Shown here piece after piece: positions 57,899 through 64,000 of a stretch of 64,000 nt of DNA. Made by a program: the position numbers and the translations under genes. The notes beneath the pieces are model-generated. The model was not told where the DNA came from. It did no database searches and worked only from the letters and a program-made list of their open reading frames with translations. Origin of the DNA: Hymenobacter negativus (GTDB lineage: Bacteria > Bacteroidota > Bacteroidia > Cytophagales > Hymenobacteraceae); the NCBI RefSeq assembly GCF_017571495.1, contig NZ_JAGETZ010000014.1, positions 1 to 64,000 of the forward strand, written 5' to 3'. Each line of letters starts with the position of its first letter. Positions within the stretch are counted from its first letter, which is position 1.

Positions 57899-58126
57899 AT
57901 GAAGTCCCTGCTTAAATTCTCTTTGTTAACCGCTCTCATAATCAGTGGCAAACTAGCAAAACAGCCGGCCCCAACTGCTGTTGCAAAGACCGTTAATACC
58001 CAAGCCATTCCCGATTCATCCATGATTCTGGTGCATCAGGTGTATGCCTCCGAGCCTGCTCAGCCTGGCCGAGAGAAGGCCCAGCCGCAGCAGAGCGGTG
58101 CCGGACTTTTAGCCGAAATGTTCTAG
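57899..58126 (+). CDS. Small exported peptide, function unknown
   Basis: A 75-residue product from ATG 57899: MKSLLKFSLLTALIISGKLA resembles a signal peptide (cleavage uncertain), followed by KQPAPTAVAKTVNTQAIPDS, SMILVHQVYASEPAQPGREK and the end QQSGAGLLAEMF. The reading frame could be opened 13 codons earlier but those codons cover the promoter. It has its own promoter and terminator, which argues for a real gene. I know no family; no cysteine is present. Confidence 0.62.
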   Translation: MKSLLKFSLLTALIISGKLAKQPAPTAVAKTVNTQAIPDSSMILVHQVYASEPAQPGREKAQPQQSGAGLLAEMF

Positions 58127-58137
58127 ACGGCCAGCAG

Positions 58138-58165
58138 CGACTTTTCTCAAAGGTCGTTTTTTTTT
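58138..58165 (+). terminator. Terminator after the small exported gene
   Basis: Stem CGACTTTT / AAAGGTCG (58138-58145 with 58149-58156, pairing including G-U) is followed by nine T (58157-58165), 12 nt after the stop. Confidence 0.72.
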
Positions 58166-58188
58166 GCCCACACTTTCCCTCAAAAGTC

Positions 58189-60288
58189 CTAGCTAATCCT
58201 GCTCCAATTCACCGCTGTAGCCGGCAGGCTCTCGATGTGATGCCGGATATTGGCATTTTCCGGGCTGACCAGATTGGGGTCTTCCGCCAGAATAGTTTGG
58301 GCGGCGGCCCGGCTTTCGCTCAGAATCCGGCCATCTTTAGCCAGGTCGGCAATCAGCAAGTCGAGTACACCGCTTTGCTGGGTGCCCATCAAGTCCCCTG
58401 GGCCGCGTAGTTTCAGGTCGATATCGGCAATTTCGAAGCCGTTGTTGGTTCGCACCATCGTTTCGAGGCGGGTACGGGCGTCCTTGCTCAACTTGAAGCC
58501 TGTCATTAGGATGCAGTAGCTTTGGTCGGCGCCGCGGCCTACACGGCCGCGCAGCTGGTGTAGCTGCGAAAGACCAAAACGCTCGGCGCTTTCAATCACC
58601 ATCACCGAGGCGTTGGGCACGTTTACGCCCACCTCAATCACGGTGGTAGCCACCATAATCTGCGTTTCTTTCTTGATAAAGCGCTGCATTTCGTAGTCCT
58701 TCTCCTCGGCCTTCATGCGCCCGTGCACAATGCTGATTTGGAACTCCGGGAAAGCCCGCGCCACGCTCTCGTAGCCGTCGGTCAGGTCCTTGTAATCCAT
58801 CGTTTCCGACTCCTCAATCAGCGGATACACGATGTAAACCTGCCGCCCAATCTTTACCTGGTCGCGGATAAACTCGAACACTTTCAACCGGTTGGCATCG
58901 AAGCGGTGCACCGTTACAATGGGCTTGCGGCCAGCCGGCAGCTCGTCAATCACACTCACATCCAGGTCGCCATATAAGGTCATGGCCAGCGTGCGGGGGA
59001 TAGGCGTAGCCGTCATTACCAGCACATGGGGGATAATGTGCGGGTTTTTCTGCCACAGCTTCGAGCGCTGTGCTACCCCAAAGCGGTGCTGCTCATCCAT
59101 AATGGTAAGCCCCAGGTTGCGGAACTGCACCACGTCCTCCAGCAGCGCGTGGGTGCCCACCAGCATGTGCATGGTGCCATTGCGCAGCTCCTCATGCAGC
59201 ACGCGCCGCTCGGAGGTGCGGGTGCTGCCCGTGAGCTTGCCAATCTTGATGCCCAACGCATCGGCATACACCTTGAGGCCGGTATAATGCTGGTCGGCCA
59301 AAATCTCAGTAGGGGCCATGATGCAGCTCTGCGCGCCGTTGTCGGCGGCCATCAGCATCGAGATAAAGGCTACAATGGTTTTGCCCGAGCCTACGTCGCC
59401 CTGCAGCAGGCGGTTCATCTGCTGCCCGGTACAAAAATCCTTATAGATGTCGTGGATGACTCGCTTTTGCGCCCCCGTCAAGTCAAACGTGAGGTGGTTC
59501 TTATAGAAATCTACCAGCGTCGGCACCTCCTTAAAAATCTGGCCTGCCAAGGTCACCTTGCGCTGGTCGCGCTGCCGCAGCAGCTTCAGCTGCACAAAAA
59601 ATAGCTCCTCAAACTTCAGCCGAAATTGCGCCGCCGCCAGCAGCTCCGCACTCTGCGGAAAGTGAATCTGCTGCAGGGCATTGACCTTCGGCATCAACCC
59701 GTACCGCTCAATCAGCGCCGGCGACAAAGATTCTTTGATGTGCGGCTGTGCCAGCTTCAGGAGCTCCGCCGTCATTCGCATGATGGCTTTGCTATCGACG
59801 CGGTGGTAGTTCTTGAGCTTCTCGGAGGTGTTGTACACCGGCTGCAAAAAACTCTGGCCGGGTTTGTTCTCGCCCACCTCTTCCAACTCCGGGTGCGCCA
59901 TCTGCGGCCGTCCGTTGAACATTGTGGGCTTGCCAAAGACGATGTATTCCTGGTTGTTCTTGGCCACCTGCTGCACCCACTTAATGCCCTTGAACCACAC
60001 CAGTTCCAACTCGCCAGTGCCGTCGCCCACCTTAGCGGTCAGGCGCTGCTTGGGACCTTCGCCTACCAGCTCCTTGCCGCGCAGCATGCCGCGCACCTGC
60101 ACGTAGGGCAGGTCGTCGTTCAGGTCGGCCACCTTGTACACCTGCGTCCGGTCGAGGTACCGGAACGGGTAGCGCTGAATCAGGTCGCCATAAGTAAACA
60201 GGTTCAACTCTTTGCCCAGCAGCTGCGCCCGCTGGGTGCTGCCCACCGAGCGTAAAAACTCCAGCCGGGTATTAAAGAAATTGCTCAT
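58189..60288 (-). CDS. recG: ATP-dependent DNA helicase RecG
   Basis: A 699-residue RecG that remodels stalled replication forks and Holliday junctions. An N-terminal OB-fold wedge (residues about 60-160: VQVRGMLRGKELVGEGPKQR, VGDGTGELELVWFKG) precedes the helicase core. Walker A is LLQGDVGSGKTIVA, the DEAD-like box is IMDEQHRFG, motif III is VLVMTATPIPRTLAM and motif VI is HQLRGRVGRGADQSYCIL. The length matches the family. It is alone on the minus strand, 90 nt from gldD. Confidence 0.96.
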   Translation of the reverse strand: MSNFFNTRLEFLRSVGSTQRAQLLGKELNLFTYGDLIQRYPFRYLDRTQVYKVADLNDDLPYVQVRGMLRGKELVGEGPKQRLTAKVGDGTGELELVWFKGIKWVQQVAKNNQEYIVFGKPTMFNGRPQMAHPELEEVGENKPGQSFLQPVYNTSEKLKNYHRVDSKAIMRMTAELLKLAQPHIKESLSPALIERYGLMPKVNALQQIHFPQSAELLAAAQFRLKFEELFFVQLKLLRQRDQRKVTLAGQIFKEVPTLVDFYKNHLTFDLTGAQKRVIHDIYKDFCTGQQMNRLLQGDVGSGKTIVAFISMLMAADNGAQSCIMAPTEILADQHYTGLKVYADALGIKIGKLTGSTRTSERRVLHEELRNGTMHMLVGTHALLEDVVQFRNLGLTIMDEQHRFGVAQRSKLWQKNPHIIPHVLVMTATPIPRTLAMTLYGDLDVSVIDELPAGRKPIVTVHRFDANRLKVFEFIRDQVKIGRQVYIVYPLIEESETMDYKDLTDGYESVARAFPEFQISIVHGRMKAEEKDYEMQRFIKKETQIMVATTVIEVGVNVPNASVMVIESAERFGLSQLHQLRGRVGRGADQSYCILMTGFKLSKDARTRLETMVRTNNGFEIADIDLKLRGPGDLMGTQQSGVLDLLIADLAKDGRILSESRAAAQTILAEDPNLVSPENANIRHHIESLPATAVNWSRIS

Positions 60289-60377
60289 TTAGTAGCTGTT
60301 AGCTCTCAGCTATTGGCTGCTGGCTTTTGACCATGATTTTATGAAAGGCTAATAGCAAGGAGCTAATAGCTAATGGC

Positions 60378-60965
60378 TTAATTTTTATAGCGAAGCGTAT
60401 TTATCATTCGTACCATATCCGTCTTCACGTACTCAATCACCGGGGCCAGCGAGTCGTTCGCCGTGGCGGTTCTGAAATACAGCGCGCCGCGCAAGAAGTG
60501 CCTAGTGCTATCAGTAGTATAGAATTGAAACTGACTCGGCACCTCGCCGGATAGCTCAAATACCGAGGCGCGCATACCGCTCGGCGTCTTCAGAATGCGC
60601 TCATCAATAGCTGTGGCCTTGATTTCGTGCTTGCCGGTGAGCTTGCGGGCATCCTCCATCATCTTGTTATAGAGGCGACGGTCACGTTGCACGTCCATGT
60701 AGGTAATCTGCACATTGGCGTGCAGCTTGGGATAATATACATTAATCCAGTGCGGCTGCGCCATGTACGACGAATCCCGCTTAATCACGGCCTCCTTCGA
60801 ATACTCAAACTCGTACGGGTGGCCGCCGCCCAGCAACTGGTAGCGATGCGCGGGTAGGTCGATGCGGTTGTAGCCCTTCGGCTTCGGCGTAAAATCCGGG
60901 ACTGATGAGCAGCTTGCCAGCAGCGCCAGCCCCATTAGCAACGACACGGTTGAAAAATATCTCAT
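60378..60965 (-). CDS. gldD: Gliding motility lipoprotein GldD
   Basis: A 195-residue lipoprotein needed for Bacteroidota gliding and for T9SS function. From ATG 60965 the N-terminus MRYFSTVSLLMGLALLASC gives lipobox cysteine 19. The signatures FTPKPKGYNRIDLPAHRYQ, SYMAQPHWINVYYPKLHANV, LKTPSGMRASVFELSGEVPS and the end VKTDMVRMINTLRYKN are as I recall for GldD. The start 13 codons upstream would bury the lipobox. It follows ssb and mutY, the known mutY-ssb-gldE-gldD neighbourhood, but gldE is absent here. Confidence 0.9.
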   Translation of the reverse strand: MRYFSTVSLLMGLALLASCSSVPDFTPKPKGYNRIDLPAHRYQLLGGGHPYEFEYSKEAVIKRDSSYMAQPHWINVYYPKLHANVQITYMDVQRDRRLYNKMMEDARKLTGKHEIKATAIDERILKTPSGMRASVFELSGEVPSQFQFYTTDSTRHFLRGALYFRTATANDSLAPVIEYVKTDMVRMINTLRYKN

Positions 60966-61037
60966 GTAAAAAGCGGCTCCAGCCTGAAATAGCCCAGCCT
61001 TCATAGCTTCAAAGGTAACCGCTACCGCAACGAAAAA

Positions 61038-61060
61038 AGCCCCGGCACAGTGCCAGGGCT
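61038..61060 (-). terminator. Terminator of ssb
   Basis: Stem AGCCCCGGCAC / GTGCCAGGGCT (one mismatch) 61038-61048 with 61050-61060, followed on the minus strand by six T (plus-strand AAAAAA at 61032-61037). It separates ssb from gldD. Confidence 0.72.
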
Positions 61061-61121
61061 CTTCCCTAATAATCGATTTGGACAGCTGCAGCCATAGGCC
61101 TGTCAGCCCAACCCCTGGGAT

Positions 61122-61553
61122 TCAGAACGGCAGCTGGTCCAGCTCCGGCTCCTGCCGGAAGCTTTGCTGCGGCTCAGCTACGGCTGCACCATTGGCATCG
61201 CTAGCTGGGCCAGCGCCCTGCGGCCGTCCGCCCAGCAACGAAATCTCATCGGCCACAATTTCCGTGATGTAGCGCGTTTGCTGGTCTTTATCCTGATACT
61301 GGCGGGTGCGGAGTTTGCCCTCAATGTACACCTGCTGGCCCTTCTTGAGGTACTTATCAGCCATGTCGGCCAAACCGCGCCACGCCGAGATGTTGTGCCA
61401 CTCGGTGCGCTCCACGCGGTTGCCTTGCTTGTCTTTGTAATAGTCGTTGGTGGCAAGGGTAAAATGAGCCACGCTCACACCGCCCTCCAAATGGCGCACT
61501 TCAGGGTCTTTGCCCAGGTTACCTACCAAAATCACCTTGTTCACTCCGGCCAT
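61122..61553 (-). CDS. ssb: Single-stranded DNA-binding protein
   Basis: A 143-residue SSB read from ATG 61553 (MAGVNKVILVGNLGKDPEVR); a start 13 codons upstream would add unrelated hydrophobic residues. The OB-fold has VSVAHFTLATNDYYKDKQGN, RVEWHNISAW-like ERTEWHNISAWRGLADMADK, KGQQVYIEGKLRTRQYQDKD and ETRYITEIVADE-like strands. The tail is glutamine/proline rich and ends DQLPF, a variant of the DDIPF tip that recruits repair proteins. It lies just after mutY on the same strand. Confidence 0.94.
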   Translation of the reverse strand: MAGVNKVILVGNLGKDPEVRHLEGGVSVAHFTLATNDYYKDKQGNRVERTEWHNISAWRGLADMADKYLKKGQQVYIEGKLRTRQYQDKDQQTRYITEIVADEISLLGGRPQGAGPASDANGAAVAEPQQSFRQEPELDQLPF

Positions 61554-61695
61554 ATTATTGCACGTTAGGAAATACAGAATCAAAAAAGCCACTCGGCCTT
61601 TCCTTGCTTCAAAGGTAGGGAATTAAGCCGGAATAATTACAAGTAATTGCTAAATATTTTTGCTGATTTGGCTAAAAATATTAGAAGTGCCCATT

Positions 61696-62778
61696 TTAAA
61701 GATTTTGGTCACAATAATTAGCAATTAGCTTGGGCTTAGGCAGCGCATCAATCTCCTGTGTAGAGTACAGTCGCAATCCTAAATCGCGCAACGTGGTAGC
61801 TGGCAGCGGCTGCATCAATTCTAATGAATGAAAGCGCACCTCCAGCTTCTGATGGCTCAATACGTGCTTGTAAGCCGCGCTAGGCTCGGCCGCTTGACTA
61901 GTATCTAGAGTAGCGCCTAGCGCCTCCAGGTGCCGCGCCAACTCAGCAGGCGGCAACTCAGGTACTGTGGTTTCGGCTAGGGCAAAATCATAAAGCCCCT
62001 GCCAGATGTCTTTCTCGCGACGCTCGCGCAGGTAGGTTTGCTCGCCGTGGCGTAGCACGAAGTAATGGAAGTAGCGCGTGCGCGAGGCCTTGGCCTTGCT
62101 CTTCACCGGGAGTAACGCCACCTGCCCGTGTTGGAAGGCCCAGCACTGATGCTGCATGGGGCAAAACAGGCAGTCTGGCTTAACTGGCGTGCACTGGATG
62201 GCCCCGAACTCCATAATGGCCTGATTAAAATCGGCGGGGGTGGAGGTTGGAATATGCTGGTCGGCCACCGCCTGAAATTCCTTACGCGAGCTAGGAGCCG
62301 CAATGTCCGAATGCAGCCCAAAGATGCGCGCCAGCACCCGGTACACATTGCCATCAAGCACGGCTACTGCCTCATCAAAGGCAAACGAGGCTATAGCTGC
62401 CGCAGTGTACGGGCCTATACCGCGCAATTTCAATAACTCAGTGTAAGTGGAAGGAAACTTTCCAGCATACTCACTCACCACCTGCTGGGCGGTGCGGTGC
62501 ATGTTGCGGGCCCGGGAGTAATACCCCAGGCCCTGCCAGTAGCGCAGCACTTCAGCCTCGGGCGCGGCAGCTAGGTCTTGGACGGTGGGGTAGGCGACCA
62601 GAAAAGTATTGTAGTAAGGAAGGCCTTGAGCGACACGCGTTTGTTGTAAGATTACTTCAGATAGCCATATAGCGTATGGGTCGCGGGTGTGGCGCCAAGG
62701 CAGGTCGCGCTGGTGGCGGGGGTACCAGGCCAGTAGCGCTGAGGCCAAAAAGGAAGGCTGATGAGTTTTTAGAGCCAA
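61696..62778 (-). CDS. mutY: Adenine DNA glycosylase MutY
   Basis: A 360-residue glycosylase that removes adenine opposite 8-oxoguanine. E41 in SEVILQQTRVAQGLPYY and D142 in AVLDGNVYRVLAR are the catalytic residues; the 4Fe-4S cluster cysteines are C196, C203, C206 and C212 (C-x6-C-x2-C-x5-C). A C-terminal NUDIX-like domain with LRERREKDIWQGLYDFALAE reads 8-oxoG. No ATG precedes the conserved start, so TTG 62778 is proposed. It is divergent from the HU gene. Confidence 0.93.
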   Translation of the reverse strand: MALKTHQPSFLASALLAWYPRHQRDLPWRHTRDPYAIWLSEVILQQTRVAQGLPYYNTFLVAYPTVQDLAAAPEAEVLRYWQGLGYYSRARNMHRTAQQVVSEYAGKFPSTYTELLKLRGIGPYTAAAIASFAFDEAVAVLDGNVYRVLARIFGLHSDIAAPSSRKEFQAVADQHIPTSTPADFNQAIMEFGAIQCTPVKPDCLFCPMQHQCWAFQHGQVALLPVKSKAKASRTRYFHYFVLRHGEQTYLRERREKDIWQGLYDFALAETTVPELPPAELARHLEALGATLDTSQAAEPSAAYKHVLSHQKLEVRFHSLELMQPLPATTLRDLGLRLYSTQEIDALPKPKLIANYCDQNL

Positions 62779-62827
62779 AATTTTGAAAGCGAATAATTTG
62801 GGACAGGAACTAGTTTGGGAGGGTAGA

Positions 62828-62858
62828 TTGGTAAAACAAAAAAATGGGGTTACCTTTG
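62828..62858 (+). promoter_or_regulatory. Promoter of the HU gene
   Basis: TTG at 62828-62830 (ATTG) and TACCTTTG at 62851-62858 with a 20-nt spacer fit TTTG-N19/21-TAnnTTTG. It lies 110 nt upstream of the HU start, which leaves a leader of about 100 nt. Confidence 0.7.
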
Positions 62859-62968
62859 TGGCCCCAATTCGAGGGCGAACCGCCTACGAGGCAAAGGCTT
62901 ACGCTGGAATTAGGGACTTTTTTTGCCTGCAACTGTATTTTTTTCAACCACCTAAGTACCATACCAAC

Positions 62969-63277
62969 GTGACGAAAGCTGAGGTAATCGCCGAAATCTC
63001 CACGAAGACCGGCATCGAGAAAGCTGATGTATTGATGACTGTTGAAGCCTTCTTCAAAGTCGTGAAAGATTCGATGACTGAGGGCAACAACATTTATGTG
63101 CGCGGCTTTGGCTCGTTCGTAAACAAGAAGCGCGCTCGTAAAGTCGCTCGTAACATCTCGAAAAATACGTCGCTCATCATCGAAGAGCACTACATTCCGA
63201 GCTTCAAGCCGTCGAAGACCTTCGTGGCAAAAATTAAGAACAGCAAGAAAGTAAAATCGACTGCTGCCAAAGCCTAG
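62969..63277 (+). CDS. HU/IHF-family DNA-binding protein
   Basis: A 102-residue nucleoid protein read from GTG 62969 (MTKAEVIAEISTKTGIEKAD). The frame stays open upstream to 62783, but those codons lie across the promoter and carry no family residues. The family signatures are VEAFFKVVKDSMTEGNNIYV, RGFGSFVNKKRARKVARNI and the C-terminal PSFKPSKTFVAKIK followed by a lysine-rich tail. It bends DNA as a dimer. The start is the usual place, since HU begins M-x-K-x-E/D. The next gene is a TPR protein. Confidence 0.93.
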   Translation: MTKAEVIAEISTKTGIEKADVLMTVEAFFKVVKDSMTEGNNIYVRGFGSFVNKKRARKVARNISKNTSLIIEEHYIPSFKPSKTFVAKIKNSKKVKSTAAKA

Positions 63278-63363
63278 TCTATCAATGATTAACGTTTAGT
63301 GGTTAACGGTAAGTGATAATGGCCATTGACCACTAGCCATTAGTTATTAACCACTGAAAACCT

Positions 63364-63420
63364 ACCGGCCGCGCCGCCGGCGCCTTTTCCGAGAGGGAGG
63401 GCCCGGCGGCCGGTTTTTTT
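63364..63420 (+). terminator. Terminator after the HU gene
   Basis: Outer stem ACCGGCCG / CGGCCGGT (63364-63371 with 63407-63414) encloses further GC-rich pairing and is followed by TTTTTTT at 63414-63420. It lies only 6 nt before the next gene's ATG. An AT-rich inverted repeat (63291-63354: AGTGGTTAA / TTAACCACT) precedes it. Confidence 0.78.
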
Positions 63421-63426
63421 CAGCCT

Positions 63427-64000
63427 ATGGCAACTACCAGCTCTGCCCCACATCAATTGGTTCTCGTCGCCGCCGCCCTCGTGCTGGCTGGCGGCTTGTT
63501 TGTGCTGCCCAAGGGCATCATGAAGCCCAAGGAAAGCAAGTCGGAGCTGAGCAAGGATGCGGCCGCAACGGCCAATCGCGACGGTGGAGGCATGGCAACT
63601 AACGGCTCCAAAACCGAGAATTCCTCGGGACCGGTGCCGGCCACTGCCACCGATAATAATGGCCCAAACGCCGCCCCGCATACCACGGCTACTCCCGCCC
63701 AGCGGCAGGAACTGACGCGGTTGCTGGCCGAATACGCCGCTGCTCCTAACGCGACGGCTAAAGCTACAGCGGCTACCTCCCTTGCCCGGCGCTACAATAG
63801 CGTAGAACGCTTCGACAGCGCCGGATTTTATTTAGAACAAGTTGCGCTGGCTAAACCCAGCGCCCAAAACTGGCAGCAGGCGGCCGATGCTTACTTTCAG
63901 GCCTTCAGCTTTGCGGCTACCGATGAGCGGGTTAAACTGCTCGGCGGCAAGGCGCGGGAGTTGTATGCCAAAGTGTTGAGAGACCAACCCGGCAACCTTG
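63427..64000 (+). CDS. TPR-like anchored protein (3' end outside window)
   Basis: The frame opens at ATG 63427 and runs to the window end (191 residues seen). It begins with a short cytoplasmic end and one membrane helix (QLVLVAAALVLAGGLFVLPKG), then a low-complexity alanine/threonine/asparagine linker (about residues 40-90) and TPR-like helices: ARRYNSVERFDSAGFYLEQV, ALAKPSAQNWQQAADAYFQA, RVKLLGGKARELYAKVLRDQ. TPR genes after HU are familiar in Cytophagales, often followed by a ribonuclease G gene, which would lie beyond the window. Role unknown. Confidence 0.78.
   Translation, partial: MATTSSAPHQLVLVAAALVLAGGLFVLPKGIMKPKESKSELSKDAAATANRDGGGMATNGSKTENSSGPVPATATDNNGPNAAPHTTATPAQRQELTRLLAEYAAAPNATAKATAATSLARRYNSVERFDSAGFYLEQVALAKPSAQNWQQAADAYFQAFSFAATDERVKLLGGKARELYAKVLRDQPGNL

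Noticed and set aside
57711..57902. A 63-codon frame upstream of the small exported gene
   Set aside because: It covers the promoter of that gene and ends at its ATG; no family features.
62783..62968. N-terminal extension of the HU gene
   Set aside because: It lies across a good promoter at 62828-62858 and has no HU residues; GTG 62969 gives the normal HU length.
1..64000. tRNA, rRNA, prophage, integrase or IS elements
   Set aside because: I looked for cloverleaf ends (CCA), rRNA signatures, integrase/transposase motifs and found none in the window.

Overview
The window looks like a chromosomal segment from a Bacteroidota bacterium of the Cytophagales, most likely Hymenobacter or a close relative. 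The evidence is combined: large exported proteins with fibronectin-like repeats and type IX secretion (T9SS) C-terminal sorting domains, the gliding lipoprotein GldD, DUF6089-type outer-membrane proteins, Bacteroidota promoter boxes (TAnnTTTG), moderate-to-high GC coding sequence and many long palindromic intergenic repeats. I saw no rRNA or tRNA gene, CRISPR array, phage, transposase or plasmid function. Most genes are housekeeping or conserved envelope genes.

Layout. 1-4.9 kb: two T9SS-secreted fibronectin-repeat proteins (the first cut by the window edge) flank an orphan MoxR ATPase. 5-7 kb: mnmH (tRNA 2-selenouridine synthase) and pdxJ on the minus strand. 7.2-20.9 kb: a long plus-strand run of yqeY, cvpA, pabA, an alpha/beta hydrolase, a CBS protein, a short BamA/TamA-like porin, nadK, two DUF6089 paralogues, uppS, bamA, two Skp/OmpH chaperones and rluD; this is the outer-membrane assembly and undecaprenyl block. 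21-27.3 kb: a minus-strand energy-transduction block (exbB, two exbD, tonB, a small membrane protein, a phosphate-binding-like lipoprotein, a TPR protein). 27.6-34.9 kb: mazG, divergent glmM, a cysteine desulfurase, a DUF2157/DUF4401-like membrane pair, a small anchored protein and a PRC-barrel protein. 35-38.4 kb: hemH, an FMN reductase divergent from an AraC regulator, and a YdjM-like membrane protein. 38.7-44.7 kb: era, der, a small lipoprotein, an unknown protein, murQ, a cytochrome b5-like protein and a degenerate arginase-fold protein. 44.8-54.1 kb: a fatty-acid beta-oxidation block (fadD, a MarR regulator, fadN-, fadA- and fadE-like genes) interrupted by two decayed genes. 54.4-58.1 kb: a third T9SS protein, an exported 484-residue unknown and a 75-residue exported peptide. 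58.2-64 kb: recG, gldD, ssb, mutY, then HU and the start of a TPR protein.

I do not see a clear new defence, mobile or biosynthetic system. The most unusual items are: two adjacent genes (a TonB-domain protein and a YggL homologue) each broken by one in-frame stop codon; a strong intrinsic-terminator-like hairpin lying inside the signal-peptide codons of the second DUF6089 gene; an arginase-fold protein that has lost most metal ligands; paired 18-nt repeats carrying a TAGGC-GCCTA dyad upstream of the acyl-CoA dehydrogenase; a rich set of long palindromic intergenic elements, one a perfect 29-bp hairpin; and a mutY-ssb-gldD cluster in which gldE is missing. Family assignments come from reading motifs and remembered family features; no database search was possible.
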